A stretch of DNA of 64,000 bases. Origin: Lentimicrobium sp. Lineage in GTDB: Bacteria; Bacteroidota; Bacteroidia; Bacteroidales; Lentimicrobiaceae. The notes beneath the pieces were generated by a model, which was given only the letters and a program-made list of their open reading frames with translations, searched no databases and was not told the DNA's origin. The number at the start of each line of letters is the position of its first letter. Position 1 is the stretch's first letter. The position numbers and the translations under genes are program-made. This document shows, piece by piece, positions 26,342-35,067 of this stretch. The stretch covers positions 49,165 through 113,164 of the forward strand of contig JAHYJC010000007.1 of assembly GCA_019429275.1 (NCBI GenBank), in the 5' to 3' direction.

Positions 26342-27598
26342 ATGAAAAATATTGATTCATACGACTTTACAGGGAAACGCGCGCTGATTCGTGTCGATTT
26401 TAATGTACCTCTTGACGACGAGTTCAAAATTACCGATACCAATCGCATTGATTCAGCACTATCTACAATCCGCAAAGTACTTGACGGAGGAGGTTCTGTT
26501 ATCCTTATGTCACATCTGGGACGCCCGAAAAAGAACTTTGAACCCAAATTGTCACTCAAACACATTTTACCTTACCTGAATCATGTTTTAAATCTTGAGG
26601 TAAAATTTGCCGATGACTGTATGGGTGAATCAGCGAAAACCCTGAGTGCTGACCTTAAGCCGGGAGAAGTATTGCTGCTTGAGAATCTTCGCTACTATGA
26701 AGAAGAAGAAGGTAAACCCCGCCTCCCCGAAACGGCAACAGAAGAAGAAAAGAAAGCTGCCAAAGCCGCTACCAAAGAAAAACAGAAAGAATTCACCAAA
26801 CAACTGGCTACTTATGCCGATTGTTATATAAACGATGCTTTCGGAACCGCACATCGCGCACACGCTTCCACTGCCCTTGTGGCCTCCTTTTTCCCCGATG
26901 ATAAAATGTTCGGATACCTTATGAATGCCGAAGTTCGCAGTCTGAATCTCGTGCTCAAGGAAGGCAAAAAACCATTTACCGCTGTATTGGGTGGAGCCAA
27001 AGTTTCAGGCAAAATCCAAATCATAGATCATTTGCTTGATAAGGTTGACAACCTGATTATAGGTGGTGGAATGATGTTTACTTTTATTAAAGCCATGGGT
27101 GGAAAAATCGGAAATTCACTGGTTGAGGAAGATCTGCTAGAACTGGCGCTCAATACACTCGAAGGCGCTAAATTACACAGAGTTAATATTATACTTCCGG
27201 TTGATGCCATAGCAGCCAATGGTTTTGCCAACGATGCCGAAACCAAACTGGTTAAAGCCGGCGAGATTCCTGATGGCTGGATGGGTCTTGATATCGGACC
27301 TGAATCTGTTGCCTTGTTCGATAAAGTGCTAATGAACTCACAAACCATTTTGTGGAACGGACCAATGGGCGTTTTTGAAATGCCAAGCTTTGCTGAAGGC
27401 ACCATTCAGGTTGCCAAATCTATTGCCAATGCAACTCAAAAGGGAGCTTTTTCGCTGGTTGGCGGAGGAGACTCTGTTGCTGCTGTCAACAAGTTTAAGT
27501 TGGCTGATAAAGTGAGCTATGTGAGCACAGGCGGTGGTGCTATGCTGGAGTCAATCGAAGGTAAAGTATTACCAGGAGTTGCCGCTATTGAAGCTTAA
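26342..27598 (+). CDS. pgk: Phosphoglycerate kinase
   Basis: A 418-residue glycolytic enzyme that transfers phosphate between 1,3-bisphosphoglycerate and ADP. Motifs: [20 protein letters not shown] (substrate site), [34 protein letters not shown], and the C-terminal nucleotide loop [12 protein letters not shown] with STGGGAMLE. An Ala/Glu/Lys-rich insertion (about 120-150) between [10 protein letters not shown] and the next strand is common in Bacteroidota. It stands alone, with its own promoter and a terminator. Confidence 0.97.
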   Translation: MKNIDSYDFTGKRALIRVDFNVPLDDEFKITDTNRIDSALSTIRKVLDGGGSVILMSHLGRPKKNFEPKLSLKHILPYLNHVLNLEVKFADDCMGESAKTLSADLKPGEVLLLENLRYYEEEEGKPRLPETATEEEKKAAKAATKEKQKEFTKQLATYADCYINDAFGTAHRAHASTALVASFFPDDKMFGYLMNAEVRSLNLVLKEGKKPFTAVLGGAKVSGKIQIIDHLLDKVDNLIIGGGMMFTFIKAMGGKIGNSLVEEDLLELALNTLEGAKLHRVNIILPVDAIAANGFANDAETKLVKAGEIPDGWMGLDIGPESVALFDKVLMNSQTILWNGPMGVFEMPSFAEGTIQVAKSIANATQKGAFSLVGGGDSVAAVNKFKLADKVSYVSTGGGAMLESIEGKVLPGVAAIEA

Positions 27599-27660
27599 CG
27601 ATTGTGGAATATTTGCCAGGCTAAAACCTTAGCAAGACTGAATATTATTGGAATTCTTTC

Positions 27661-27695
27661 AAAACCTCTGTGCATTTTGTGCAGAGGTTTTTTTT
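27661..27695 (+). terminator. Rho-independent terminator of pgk
   Basis: A 10-bp stem (AAAACCTCTG / CAGAGGTTTT) with an 11-nt loop runs into a T-run, 60 nt past the pgk stop. The opposite A-run is short, so it is weaker for the convergent alanine racemase gene. Confidence 0.85.
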
Positions 27696-27737
27696 CAGTA
27701 TGTGAAAATAAACTTCATTTGAAAAGTGACTTAAATA

Positions 27738-28889
27738 TCACGGAAGCACACTGCGGGTAATTCCGGCAGGTAGCCTCGATAACAATTCATAATTCAATTG
27801 ATTGCTGAGTTCACTGAACGATGCTACACTGATACTCAGTTTGCCTTGTTCTCCTATTAAAATAACTTCATCACCGATGGCTGCATCTGCAATTGATGTA
27901 ACGTCAGCTATCAGCATATTCATATTGATCATCCCAATAATGGGCAAGCGCTGTTCACGAATAAGCACCCATCCTGAGTTACTGAGCGATCGGCTATAAC
28001 CTTGCGCGTATCCGGCGGGAATCACTGCAATCGTTTTATTTTCAATGGCCTGATATGTTGTTCCATAGCTAATAAACTCGCCCTGCTTAATTTGCTTGAG
28101 GGCCATAATGCTACTTTTCCAGCGTATGATTCTGTGCAGGGGATCAGATTTGTCTTTCCTTTGGCTGATATATTGAATCAGGGTTTCAATACTGGGCCAA
28201 TACCCGTATTGAAGTATTCCGATACGAACCATATTAAATCGGAAAGCAGGATAAGTGATGGTGGCTGCTGAACTTGCTGTATGAAGCATTGCCGGCTGAA
28301 ATCCGTGATTCTGAAAGAGCCTGACCATAATTTTAAATCGTTTGACCTGGCGGTGAATACGAACATGATTGGCAATGCTTTCGGCTCCGGCCAGATGTGT
28401 GCACAGTCCGACCAGCTCAAATGTGTCTGGCTGTGCTTTGAGCTGATCTATAACCTGTTCAGCTTCCGCAACATTTAAACCCGTTCGGTTCATACCCGTT
28501 TCAAGTTCAATGTGAATGCGCGCTTTTTTCTTTTGTTTTATGGCTTCTTTCAAGCTCAATTGCAATCTATTCAAATCAAAAATCCAGAATTCAATTTCAT
28601 TTCTGATCACCCATGAAAGCTGATCAGCAGGAATCCATCCCATGATCATTATAACTGTTCCTGGCTGTTTTATTTTCATCACCCGGCTGGCTTCATCCAC
28701 GCTGAAAACTGAAAAATGATTAATGCCACAACTTTCTGCTGCAGGCACATACTGTTCAATTCCATGACCATAAGCATTTCCTTTTACAACCGATGAGATT
28801 TTAACATTTTTCTTTACAAGCCGCCTGATAAAACGAAAATTATGTTGCAATGCGCTCAGGCTGATTTCAATTTCTGTAGGAGTTTTCAT
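27738..28889 (-). CDS. alr: Alanine racemase-like PLP enzyme with altered active-site residues
   Basis: A 383-residue PLP-dependent racemase of the alanine racemase family. The PLP lysine is Lys36 (SVVKGNAYGHG), and the catalytic tyrosine is in ISYGTTYQA. Compared with canonical Alr it has several changes: the carbamylated-Lys segment KxDTGMxRLG reads IELETGMNRTG (Lys to Glu), SMDML reads NMNML (Asp to Asn), and AGYADG reads AGYAQG. It may still make D-alanine for peptidoglycan, or act on another amino acid. It overlaps the symporter gene by 4 nt (ATGA), so the two are coupled and the symporter may bring in its substrate. Confidence 0.85.
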   Translation of the reverse strand: MKTPTEIEISLSALQHNFRFIRRLVKKNVKISSVVKGNAYGHGIEQYVPAAESCGINHFSVFSVDEASRVMKIKQPGTVIMIMGWIPADQLSWVIRNEIEFWIFDLNRLQLSLKEAIKQKKKARIHIELETGMNRTGLNVAEAEQVIDQLKAQPDTFELVGLCTHLAGAESIANHVRIHRQVKRFKIMVRLFQNHGFQPAMLHTASSAATITYPAFRFNMVRIGILQYGYWPSIETLIQYISQRKDKSDPLHRIIRWKSSIMALKQIKQGEFISYGTTYQAIENKTIAVIPAGYAQGYSRSLSNSGWVLIREQRLPIIGMINMNMLIADVTSIADAAIGDEVILIGEQGKLSISVASFSELSNQLNYELLSRLPAGITRSVLP

Positions 28890-30334
28890 TCTAAAGTAGT
28901 TTTCATTGCAGATCTCTTGATGAAAATAAAGATCAGAAAAGTGAATAGCGATGCCGTTATGCCAAATACATTGGCATCTAGTCCCAATGGAAGGTCAATT
29001 CCAGAAACTATGAGAACCAGGGTAGTTCCACCACCGGCAAACATGGAGAGAATAGCTGCAGTTTCGCTGTTTTGACCCGCAAATACCGCGGCTATCAGTG
29101 GAACCAATAAACCGCTGACCATAAAAGCATATGAGTATAACATCAGCGATAAAACTTCTGTAAGATTCAGTGCTATGAATACTGCAATAACTCCGAGTAA
29201 CAATGTCAGCAATTTTGACCAGGTCATTACAGATTTCTTACTGACTACCCGGGGAAAAATCTTTTGTATCAGGTCATGCAGCAGGTTCGATGAGGATGCC
29301 ATCAAACAACTGTCGGCAGTGGAAAGTATGGCTGAAAAATAGGCCGATAACATCAGCCCCATTAATCCGGCAGGCATAATGGTGCGCAACAGCAGCGGCA
29401 ATCCCATTTCGGCATCTATCTGATTTTCAGGTGAAAAGCCCAGAGAAGTAAACATTCCATCCTGAAAAGCCACCCTGGATATCAAACCCAGCCCGACACC
29501 CATAAAAGCCATTACCGGCCACTCAAATAAACCTGCAATATACCATGCTTTCCGGGCTTCTGATACCGATCGGCTTGCATAAATCCGCTGATACAGGGTC
29601 ATGCCCACAAACCAGATTGGCAGTATGGTTACCATCCAATTCAAAAACTGTTGCCAGCTCAGGTTGGTAAAGGAGAAAAACTCAGGAGGAAGTGAGGTTG
29701 AAATATTCTCCCATCCTCCCACAGCAATCCAGGCCATCGGAATTGCCAGGAAAATAAGCCCCGACATTAATAAAATCCATTGAATGGTATCGGTGTATAT
29801 CACCGCTTTGATTCCCCCCATTACAGTATAGCCCACTGCAACAAATCCCATCACAATCAGTGCGGTACTCATATCAAGACTGATGAATGCTGCCGATGCA
29901 AGTTTTGCACCTGCAAGAAGCTGAGAACTGGTAAATCCAAGATACCCGATTCCGGAAATAAGGCCCGCAAGGAGCGCAGCCCTGGATCCAAAGAAATGCA
30001 GAAAGACTTCAGGGAAAGTAAAAAAACGGTGTTTGTCTGAAAGTTTCTTAATCCTCGGTATCAGGAAGATCCCGCTGATCCAGGCGCCCAGCAGACCAGT
30101 AAATAACATCCACGATCCGGAAATGCCGATTAAAAAGCCCAGACCTCCAAGCCCAATAGAAAATCCTCCACCAACATCGGTTGCAACAACCGAAAGGCCA
30201 ATATGCCATTTCCCCATTCCCCGGCCGCCAACGTAGTAATCTTCCACACCTGTATTGCGAAGGTGAAAATAATATCCAACACCCAGCATTCCAAACATGT
30301 AAACAATAAAAATCATTAAATCGATTGTCGCCAT
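28886..30334 (-). CDS. Sodium:solute symporter (SSS family)
   Basis: A 482-residue integral membrane protein of the sodium/solute symporter family, with about 13 hydrophobic helices. Family motifs: N-terminal YYVGGRGMGKWHIGLSVVATDVGGGFSIGLGGLGF, GYTVMGGIKAVIYTDTIQW and LPIWFVGMTLYQRIYASRSVSEARKAWY, and SAYFSAILSTADSCLMASSSNLLHD (sodium site region). The substrate cannot be told from sequence; pairing with the racemase suggests an amino acid. It is first in a two-gene operon, overlapping alr by 4 nt. Confidence 0.93.
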   Translation of the reverse strand: MATIDLMIFIVYMFGMLGVGYYFHLRNTGVEDYYVGGRGMGKWHIGLSVVATDVGGGFSIGLGGLGFLIGISGSWMLFTGLLGAWISGIFLIPRIKKLSDKHRFFTFPEVFLHFFGSRAALLAGLISGIGYLGFTSSQLLAGAKLASAAFISLDMSTALIVMGFVAVGYTVMGGIKAVIYTDTIQWILLMSGLIFLAIPMAWIAVGGWENISTSLPPEFFSFTNLSWQQFLNWMVTILPIWFVGMTLYQRIYASRSVSEARKAWYIAGLFEWPVMAFMGVGLGLISRVAFQDGMFTSLGFSPENQIDAEMGLPLLLRTIMPAGLMGLMLSAYFSAILSTADSCLMASSSNLLHDLIQKIFPRVVSKKSVMTWSKLLTLLLGVIAVFIALNLTEVLSLMLYSYAFMVSGLLVPLIAAVFAGQNSETAAILSMFAGGGTTLVLIVSGIDLPLGLDANVFGITASLFTFLIFIFIKRSAMKTTLE

Positions 30335-30920
30335 GGTATTTTCTCAGTGATTTGCAAAAAAGGATAAAAATCCCGCTCTGGCTATGAAAAACTTCGCCAG
30401 TGCGCTTATAAGACCTTCAAGGCTTTACTTTTCAGGAGTTAAGGAATCGAATTGATGCATGTTACTAAAACACGCCTCCTGAAAAAATCAGAAACTCTGC
30501 CAGAGTTCTGATCTTGATTATTGATTTCTATAAAAACAAAATTAAGAAAAATTATTGAATCAGCCCTGATGGCAGGCAAATAAAGAAACAGGTAAGATCA
30601 TGCCTCCCGATTCAATGCAAAAGAAGACTTTGTTAAAATCAATCAAAAGAATCATCTCCGCCAATAATTGAAAGGCGATGAAAGGATCAATCAAACAGTA
30701 ACAAATCAAGAAACTCGAGTTGTAAAACTACACTAACTACTGGCAATAAGAGAGATCAGGAGCAAAATGTATTTTTAGCTGCAAGTTTATACTTCAACAC
30801 CTCCCTGACCTCTTATACAGTCGGGCGGATAATAAACAAAATACATAAATAAAATTATATTCATTGAGAAAAATGAATTATAGATAAGATTTACCAGATC
30901 ACGCAAAGACCTTATCAATC
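30335..30920. other. Gene-free region with two inverted repeats
   Basis: No ORF of coding quality. It holds a hairpin with a minus-strand T-run (30482-30512) and an imperfect long-range inverted repeat (30746-30762 with 30801-30816). These could belong to the long 3' end of the lipoprotein gene at 30921, or to a small RNA on the minus strand. Confidence 0.45.
30482..30512 (-). terminator. Hairpin terminator, minus strand
   Basis: A 12-bp stem with one bulged base (ATCAGAACTCTG on the minus strand and its complement) followed by six Ts. It lies about 410 nt past the lipoprotein stop, so that gene has a long 3' UTR or a separate transcript ends here. Confidence 0.6.
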
Positions 30921-31985
30921 CTATTTATAATACCAGAAATAAACCTGTAAATTGACAGCCGTTTCAATTTCCGGACTAAAAACACCCGGATAGTAATCAC
31001 CACCATCCTGGTTTACAAGTTTAATGGTTGCAATTTCGCGAAAAACCTGACATCTGATGATGTTATAGCCAGGCAAAGCTTTTCCAAGATATCTAAGGGT
31101 TTCGGTTTTCTCCTCATAAGTGGAAATTGCGGTTTGAAAACGCTGTTGAACAGTAGCACTTAATTTATGGGATGCGCTTATAAAAACACCGGGTGCACCA
31201 ACTTCTGCACCCACGGTGTACTCATAGCCCAAAGTATAGCCCCATTCCTCTGTTTTTTCAATGTTTAACCCGGAAGTGACTGATGATTCATATTCGAGCT
31301 CAGCGCATCCGACACACATAGCATAATCTCCTCCACCCTTAGGTTGTACATTTTCCCATCTGCGATGCAGCATGATGTATGCATCAGGCAGATCGGGAAC
31401 CGTATAATAACGGCGATACCTGACAAGCGGGTCATCATTGATATAATGAAAACCTTCCGGATACTCCGGATGCCATGTATAAATGTGCCCGGCACTATCA
31501 TAAACTTCAACGCCCTTCTTATATTGAGCCCAGTATATATTGTCACTTTTACTAAAATCAGGCTTCAATGTTTTGTTGCTGGGATGACTTCCGCATTTCT
31601 GGTAAGTAATGTTTTTTCCTTTCACGTTGGAGCGGGTAACTCCGTTAAACGTTTCTGCCTTCACATTTGACCAGCAATCAGCATAAAGCCAATGTTGATA
31701 TCTCACTGCACTGGTTATTCTCCAATTTGCAATTACATCAGTTAACAAGGGCGTGAACTCTCCATCATACTTTTCGATTATTGTTGTTGGAGTGGGAAGA
31801 ATGGCCGGGTCATTGTGGTTGGCGGGTTTTTGTATATCTGTCGGGTTTACAGGCGGCAAAGGATCTCCGTGCTGATCATCTTTGTCTTTTTTGCAATTAA
31901 TAACTATAACACTGAATGTAATAAGGATTAGAAGTAGTTTTGGACGAATTGCCAGAATACTACTACGGGTCAGTTGTTTTCTCAT
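30921..31985 (-). CDS. Lipoprotein with aerolysin/ETX-MTX2-like region
   Basis: A 354-residue lipoprotein. The lipobox is VIVINC (Cys31), followed by KKDKDDQHGD and a Pro-rich linker to about residue 70. The middle part (about 75-235) has many aromatics and Cys pairs (YADCWSNV, TYQKCGSHP, CVGCAELEYESS). From about residue 235 the sequence alternates Ser/Thr and hydrophobics in the manner of a beta pore-forming insertion region (SSVTSGLNIEKTEEWGYTLGYEYTVGAEVGAPGVFISASHKLSATVQQRFQTAISTYEEKTETLRYLGKALPGYNIIRCQVFREIATIKL), resembling the aerolysin/ETX-MTX2 pattern. It is divergent from a GH3 gene. The fold match is by eye only. Confidence 0.6.
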   Translation of the reverse strand: MRKQLTRSSILAIRPKLLLILITFSVIVINCKKDKDDQHGDPLPPVNPTDIQKPANHNDPAILPTPTTIIEKYDGEFTPLLTDVIANWRITSAVRYQHWLYADCWSNVKAETFNGVTRSNVKGKNITYQKCGSHPSNKTLKPDFSKSDNIYWAQYKKGVEVYDSAGHIYTWHPEYPEGFHYINDDPLVRYRRYYTVPDLPDAYIMLHRRWENVQPKGGGDYAMCVGCAELEYESSVTSGLNIEKTEEWGYTLGYEYTVGAEVGAPGVFISASHKLSATVQQRFQTAISTYEEKTETLRYLGKALPGYNIIRCQVFREIATIKLVNQDGGDYYPGVFSPEIETAVNLQVYFWYYK

Positions 31986-32349
31986 GATGAAAAGTTTTGG
32001 CGTGTAACTATATAAAGATTAATGCGGTTTACAGATTCTGATGACCTTTATCCTGGAGAATGTTACTTTCGCCAAAAGCTCAACTTTATCTCAAAGATAA
32101 GGTATAATTCCTAAAAGTCAATACCTTACCAGTAAATAAACTATGGAAAATTGTTTTAAATGCTTCCTCAAAACACTTCAACATTAGATTTCTCTGGTAA
32201 AAATTGAATAGGATAATGGTCATAATTTTAAATAAAAAACAATAATGTGGCTTTTGATCAACATGAAAATCTTCACCCCATTTTTGTGTTTCAGCATTAA
32301 TTCATGTAGGTTTGATCCGGAATTTGATTCCCTGAAAAAGCGGTAAACT
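31986..32349. other. Divergent promoter region, no gene
   Basis: Lies between the lipoprotein gene (minus) and the GH3 gene (plus). It contains the GH3 promoter at 32283-32314. No clear minus-strand promoter or other structure was found. Confidence 0.6.
32283..32314 (+). promoter_or_regulatory. Bacteroidota promoter of the GH3 gene (TTTG-N20-TAGGTTTG)
   Basis: Both consensus elements are present: TTTG (-33) at 32283-32286 and TAGGTTTG (-7) at 32307-32314, with a 20-nt spacer. The ATG is 35 nt further on. This is the best complete promoter in the window. Confidence 0.7.
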
Positions 32350-35004
32350 ATGCGAATTCTTTTTGTTGCCATATTGCTTACACTATCCGGACTTAATGCC
32401 AAAAGTCAGGTTTATAAAAACCCGATGGCTTCCGTTGACTCAAGGGTAAACGACTTGTTGAGCCGAATGACCACTGAAGAAAAATTCTGGCAACTCTTTA
32501 TGCTGGCCGAAGACTGGAGTCTCGACAAAAGTCGCTACACTGAAGGGGCTTTCGGTTTTGAAGGAGGTGTTGCAACAGATAATGCCAACACTGCCGGCCA
32601 GATGATTCAGATTGTAAGTGGCGAAAAAGCTGCTGAAATGGCCAGATTGATCAATAAGGCACAAAAACATTTTATTGAAAACTCCCGTTTGGGCATCCCG
32701 ATTCTGCCATTTGACGAAGCTTTACATGGACTTGTAAGGCCGGGAGCCACTGCATTTCCGCAATCCATTGGTCTGGCTGCAACTTTCGATACCGCCCTTA
32801 TGCGCAGCGTAGCCTCAGCCATTGCCATGGAAACAAAAAGCCGCGGGATCAGACAAATTCTTTCTCCGGTAATCAACATAGCAGGCGATGTGCGATGGGG
32901 CCGCGTAGAAGAAACCTATGGCGAAGATCCGTTTCTTGCATCTGAAATGGGTGTTGCATTTATTTCGGAATTTGAAAAACGCAACATCATAGCAACCCCG
33001 AAACATTTTGTTTCAAACTATGGCTCAGGCGGGCGCGACAGCTATCCCATTCATTACAATGAACGCTACCTGCGCGAAATTGAACTGCCTCCGTTTGAAG
33101 CTGCATTCAAACGGGGTGGAGCCCGTTCGGTGATGACATCCTACAACTCACTGGATGGAAGCCCATGCTCGGCCAACGATTGGCTGCTCAACCAATTGCT
33201 GAAAAAGGAATGGGGTTTTACCGGATTCGTGATTTCTGATGCCGGAGCCACCGGCGGTGCCAATGTCTTGCACTTTACAGCGAAGGACTATCAGGAGTCA
33301 ACCGAAAAATCAATAAACAATGGGTTGGATGTGATATTTCAGACGGCTTTTGAACATTATCCACTTTTTATCGATGCTTTCAGTTCAGGTAAAATCCCTG
33401 CCGCTGTAATTGACAGCGCTGTGGCCAGGGTTTTACGGGCAAAGTTTCAACTTGGTCTTTTCGAAAATCCCTATGTTGATCCGGCTGAAGCTGAAAAAAC
33501 CAATGGCTCTGCAAAACACCGTGAAATTGCAATTGAGGCAGCCCGAAAATCGATTGTTCTGCTGAAAAATCAAAATAATATCCTTCCCTTAAATGCCAAT
33601 CTGAAATCCATTGCAGTTATTGGGCCGGATGCAGTGGAAGCCCGTTTGGGTGGGTACAGTGGTCCGGGAAACAATAAAATCTCCATTCTGGATGGCATTA
33701 AAACCCTGATTGGCGACAAAACTCAAATCCGCTATGCCAAAGGGTGTGAGCGGGAAGTTGTTCATTACCAAACAATTCCGGCAGCGTATCTGACTACTGT
33801 TGAAAACGGGAAACCGGTTTCAGGCTTGACTGGCTCCTATTTCAGCAACATCAACCTTACCGGAAAGCCAGTCTTTGTCAGAACCGATAAGCAGATTAAT
33901 TTTCAGTGGACCTTATTTTCACCTGACTTTGAAAAGCTGAATTATGATTTCTATGGTGTTCGTTGGGAAGGAAAACTAAAAGCACCTGCAACGGGGAGTT
34001 TTAATTTAGGAATTGAAGGAAATGATGGATATAAACTTTATATCAACGGCAATTTACTGATCGACAACCAATTATTTACAGGGCATAATCTTAAAACAAC
34101 AACTTTCAGTTTTACCGAAGGACAGGAATACAACATTCGAATTGAATATGCCGAACCTACCGGCAATGCGTGGTTCAGGCTGGTTTGGGATTTCGGCAAA
34201 CCAGATCATTACGAAAGTCAATTTAACGAAGCTGTTGGCATTGCCTCAGAAAGTGATCTGATTGTAATGGTTGCCGGAATCGATGAAGGTGAATTTCAGG
34301 ACAGGGCGCTGCTGAACCTTCCGGGGAATCAGGAAAAAATGATTCAAAAACTGGCGGAAACCGGAAAACCTTTAGTGATAGTAGTGGTTGGAGGAAGCGC
34401 CATTACCATGAACAACTGGCTGGATAAGGTGGATGGAATAGTTTACGCCTGGTATCCGGGTGAAGCAGGTGGGCAGGCTGTGGCCGAGGTTTTGGCCGGC
34501 AAATTTAATCCTGCAGGACGGCTGCCAATCACTTTTCCGAAACACGAAGGTCAATTGCCCTTGGTTTACAACAGCAAACCCACCGGCCGTGGTGATGATT
34601 ACATTAGCCTAAGCGGACAACCACTTTTCCCTTTCGGATATGGGCTGAGTTACACAAGCTTTTCATACCAAAATCTGACAATTTCAAGAGCAAATGAACC
34701 CGATTTGTTTACCGTGAGTTTCAGCCTGACCAATTCCGGAAAAACAGAAGGAGAAGAGGTAGTTCAGTTATACATCCGTGACCTTTTTGCATCGGTTGCC
34801 CGCCCAAAAACGGAGTTAAAAGCATTTAAGCGCATCGGTTTAAAGCCGGGTGAAACAAAACAGATTGAATTTCTGATAACTCCTGAAATGTTGCAGATGC
34901 TTGATATCAAACTGAAAAAGATAATTGAACCGGGCGACTTCAGAATTATGATCGGGGCTTCATCGAAAGATATCAGGCTGAATGGAACATTGAGGGCTGA
35001 GTGA
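32350..35004 (+). CDS. GH3-family glycosidase with PA14 domain
   Basis: An 884-residue secreted exo-glycosidase. A signal peptide (about 1-20) precedes the GH3 TIM barrel, with GDVRWGRVEETYGEDPFL, TPKHFVSNYGSGGRD and the nucleophile Asp297 in GFVISDAGA. The GH3 alpha/beta sandwich domain is interrupted by a PA14 domain (about 475-625, GSYFSNINLTGKPVFVR, EGNDGYKLYINGNLLIDN), then resumes (VVVGGSAITM, VDGIVYAWYPGEAGGQAVAEVLAGKFNPAGRLPIT). A fibronectin-III-like C-terminus closes it. PA14-inserted GH3 enzymes are mostly beta-glucosidases or beta-xylosidases. It stands alone; it could finish degradation products of the PUL near 1-9 kb, but no link is shown. Confidence 0.93.
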   Translation: MRILFVAILLTLSGLNAKSQVYKNPMASVDSRVNDLLSRMTTEEKFWQLFMLAEDWSLDKSRYTEGAFGFEGGVATDNANTAGQMIQIVSGEKAAEMARLINKAQKHFIENSRLGIPILPFDEALHGLVRPGATAFPQSIGLAATFDTALMRSVASAIAMETKSRGIRQILSPVINIAGDVRWGRVEETYGEDPFLASEMGVAFISEFEKRNIIATPKHFVSNYGSGGRDSYPIHYNERYLREIELPPFEAAFKRGGARSVMTSYNSLDGSPCSANDWLLNQLLKKEWGFTGFVISDAGATGGANVLHFTAKDYQESTEKSINNGLDVIFQTAFEHYPLFIDAFSSGKIPAAVIDSAVARVLRAKFQLGLFENPYVDPAEAEKTNGSAKHREIAIEAARKSIVLLKNQNNILPLNANLKSIAVIGPDAVEARLGGYSGPGNNKISILDGIKTLIGDKTQIRYAKGCEREVVHYQTIPAAYLTTVENGKPVSGLTGSYFSNINLTGKPVFVRTDKQINFQWTLFSPDFEKLNYDFYGVRWEGKLKAPATGSFNLGIEGNDGYKLYINGNLLIDNQLFTGHNLKTTTFSFTEGQEYNIRIEYAEPTGNAWFRLVWDFGKPDHYESQFNEAVGIASESDLIVMVAGIDEGEFQDRALLNLPGNQEKMIQKLAETGKPLVIVVVGGSAITMNNWLDKVDGIVYAWYPGEAGGQAVAEVLAGKFNPAGRLPITFPKHEGQLPLVYNSKPTGRGDDYISLSGQPLFPFGYGLSYTSFSYQNLTISRANEPDLFTVSFSLTNSGKTEGEEVVQLYIRDLFASVARPKTELKAFKRIGLKPGETKQIEFLITPEMLQMLDIKLKKIIEPGDFRIMIGASSKDIRLNGTLRAE

Positions 35005-35067
35005 GTTGCAGGAGAGAAATAACAACGGTAGTCTTGAAAAATCAGTGAATAAGCAGATGTAATTCAT

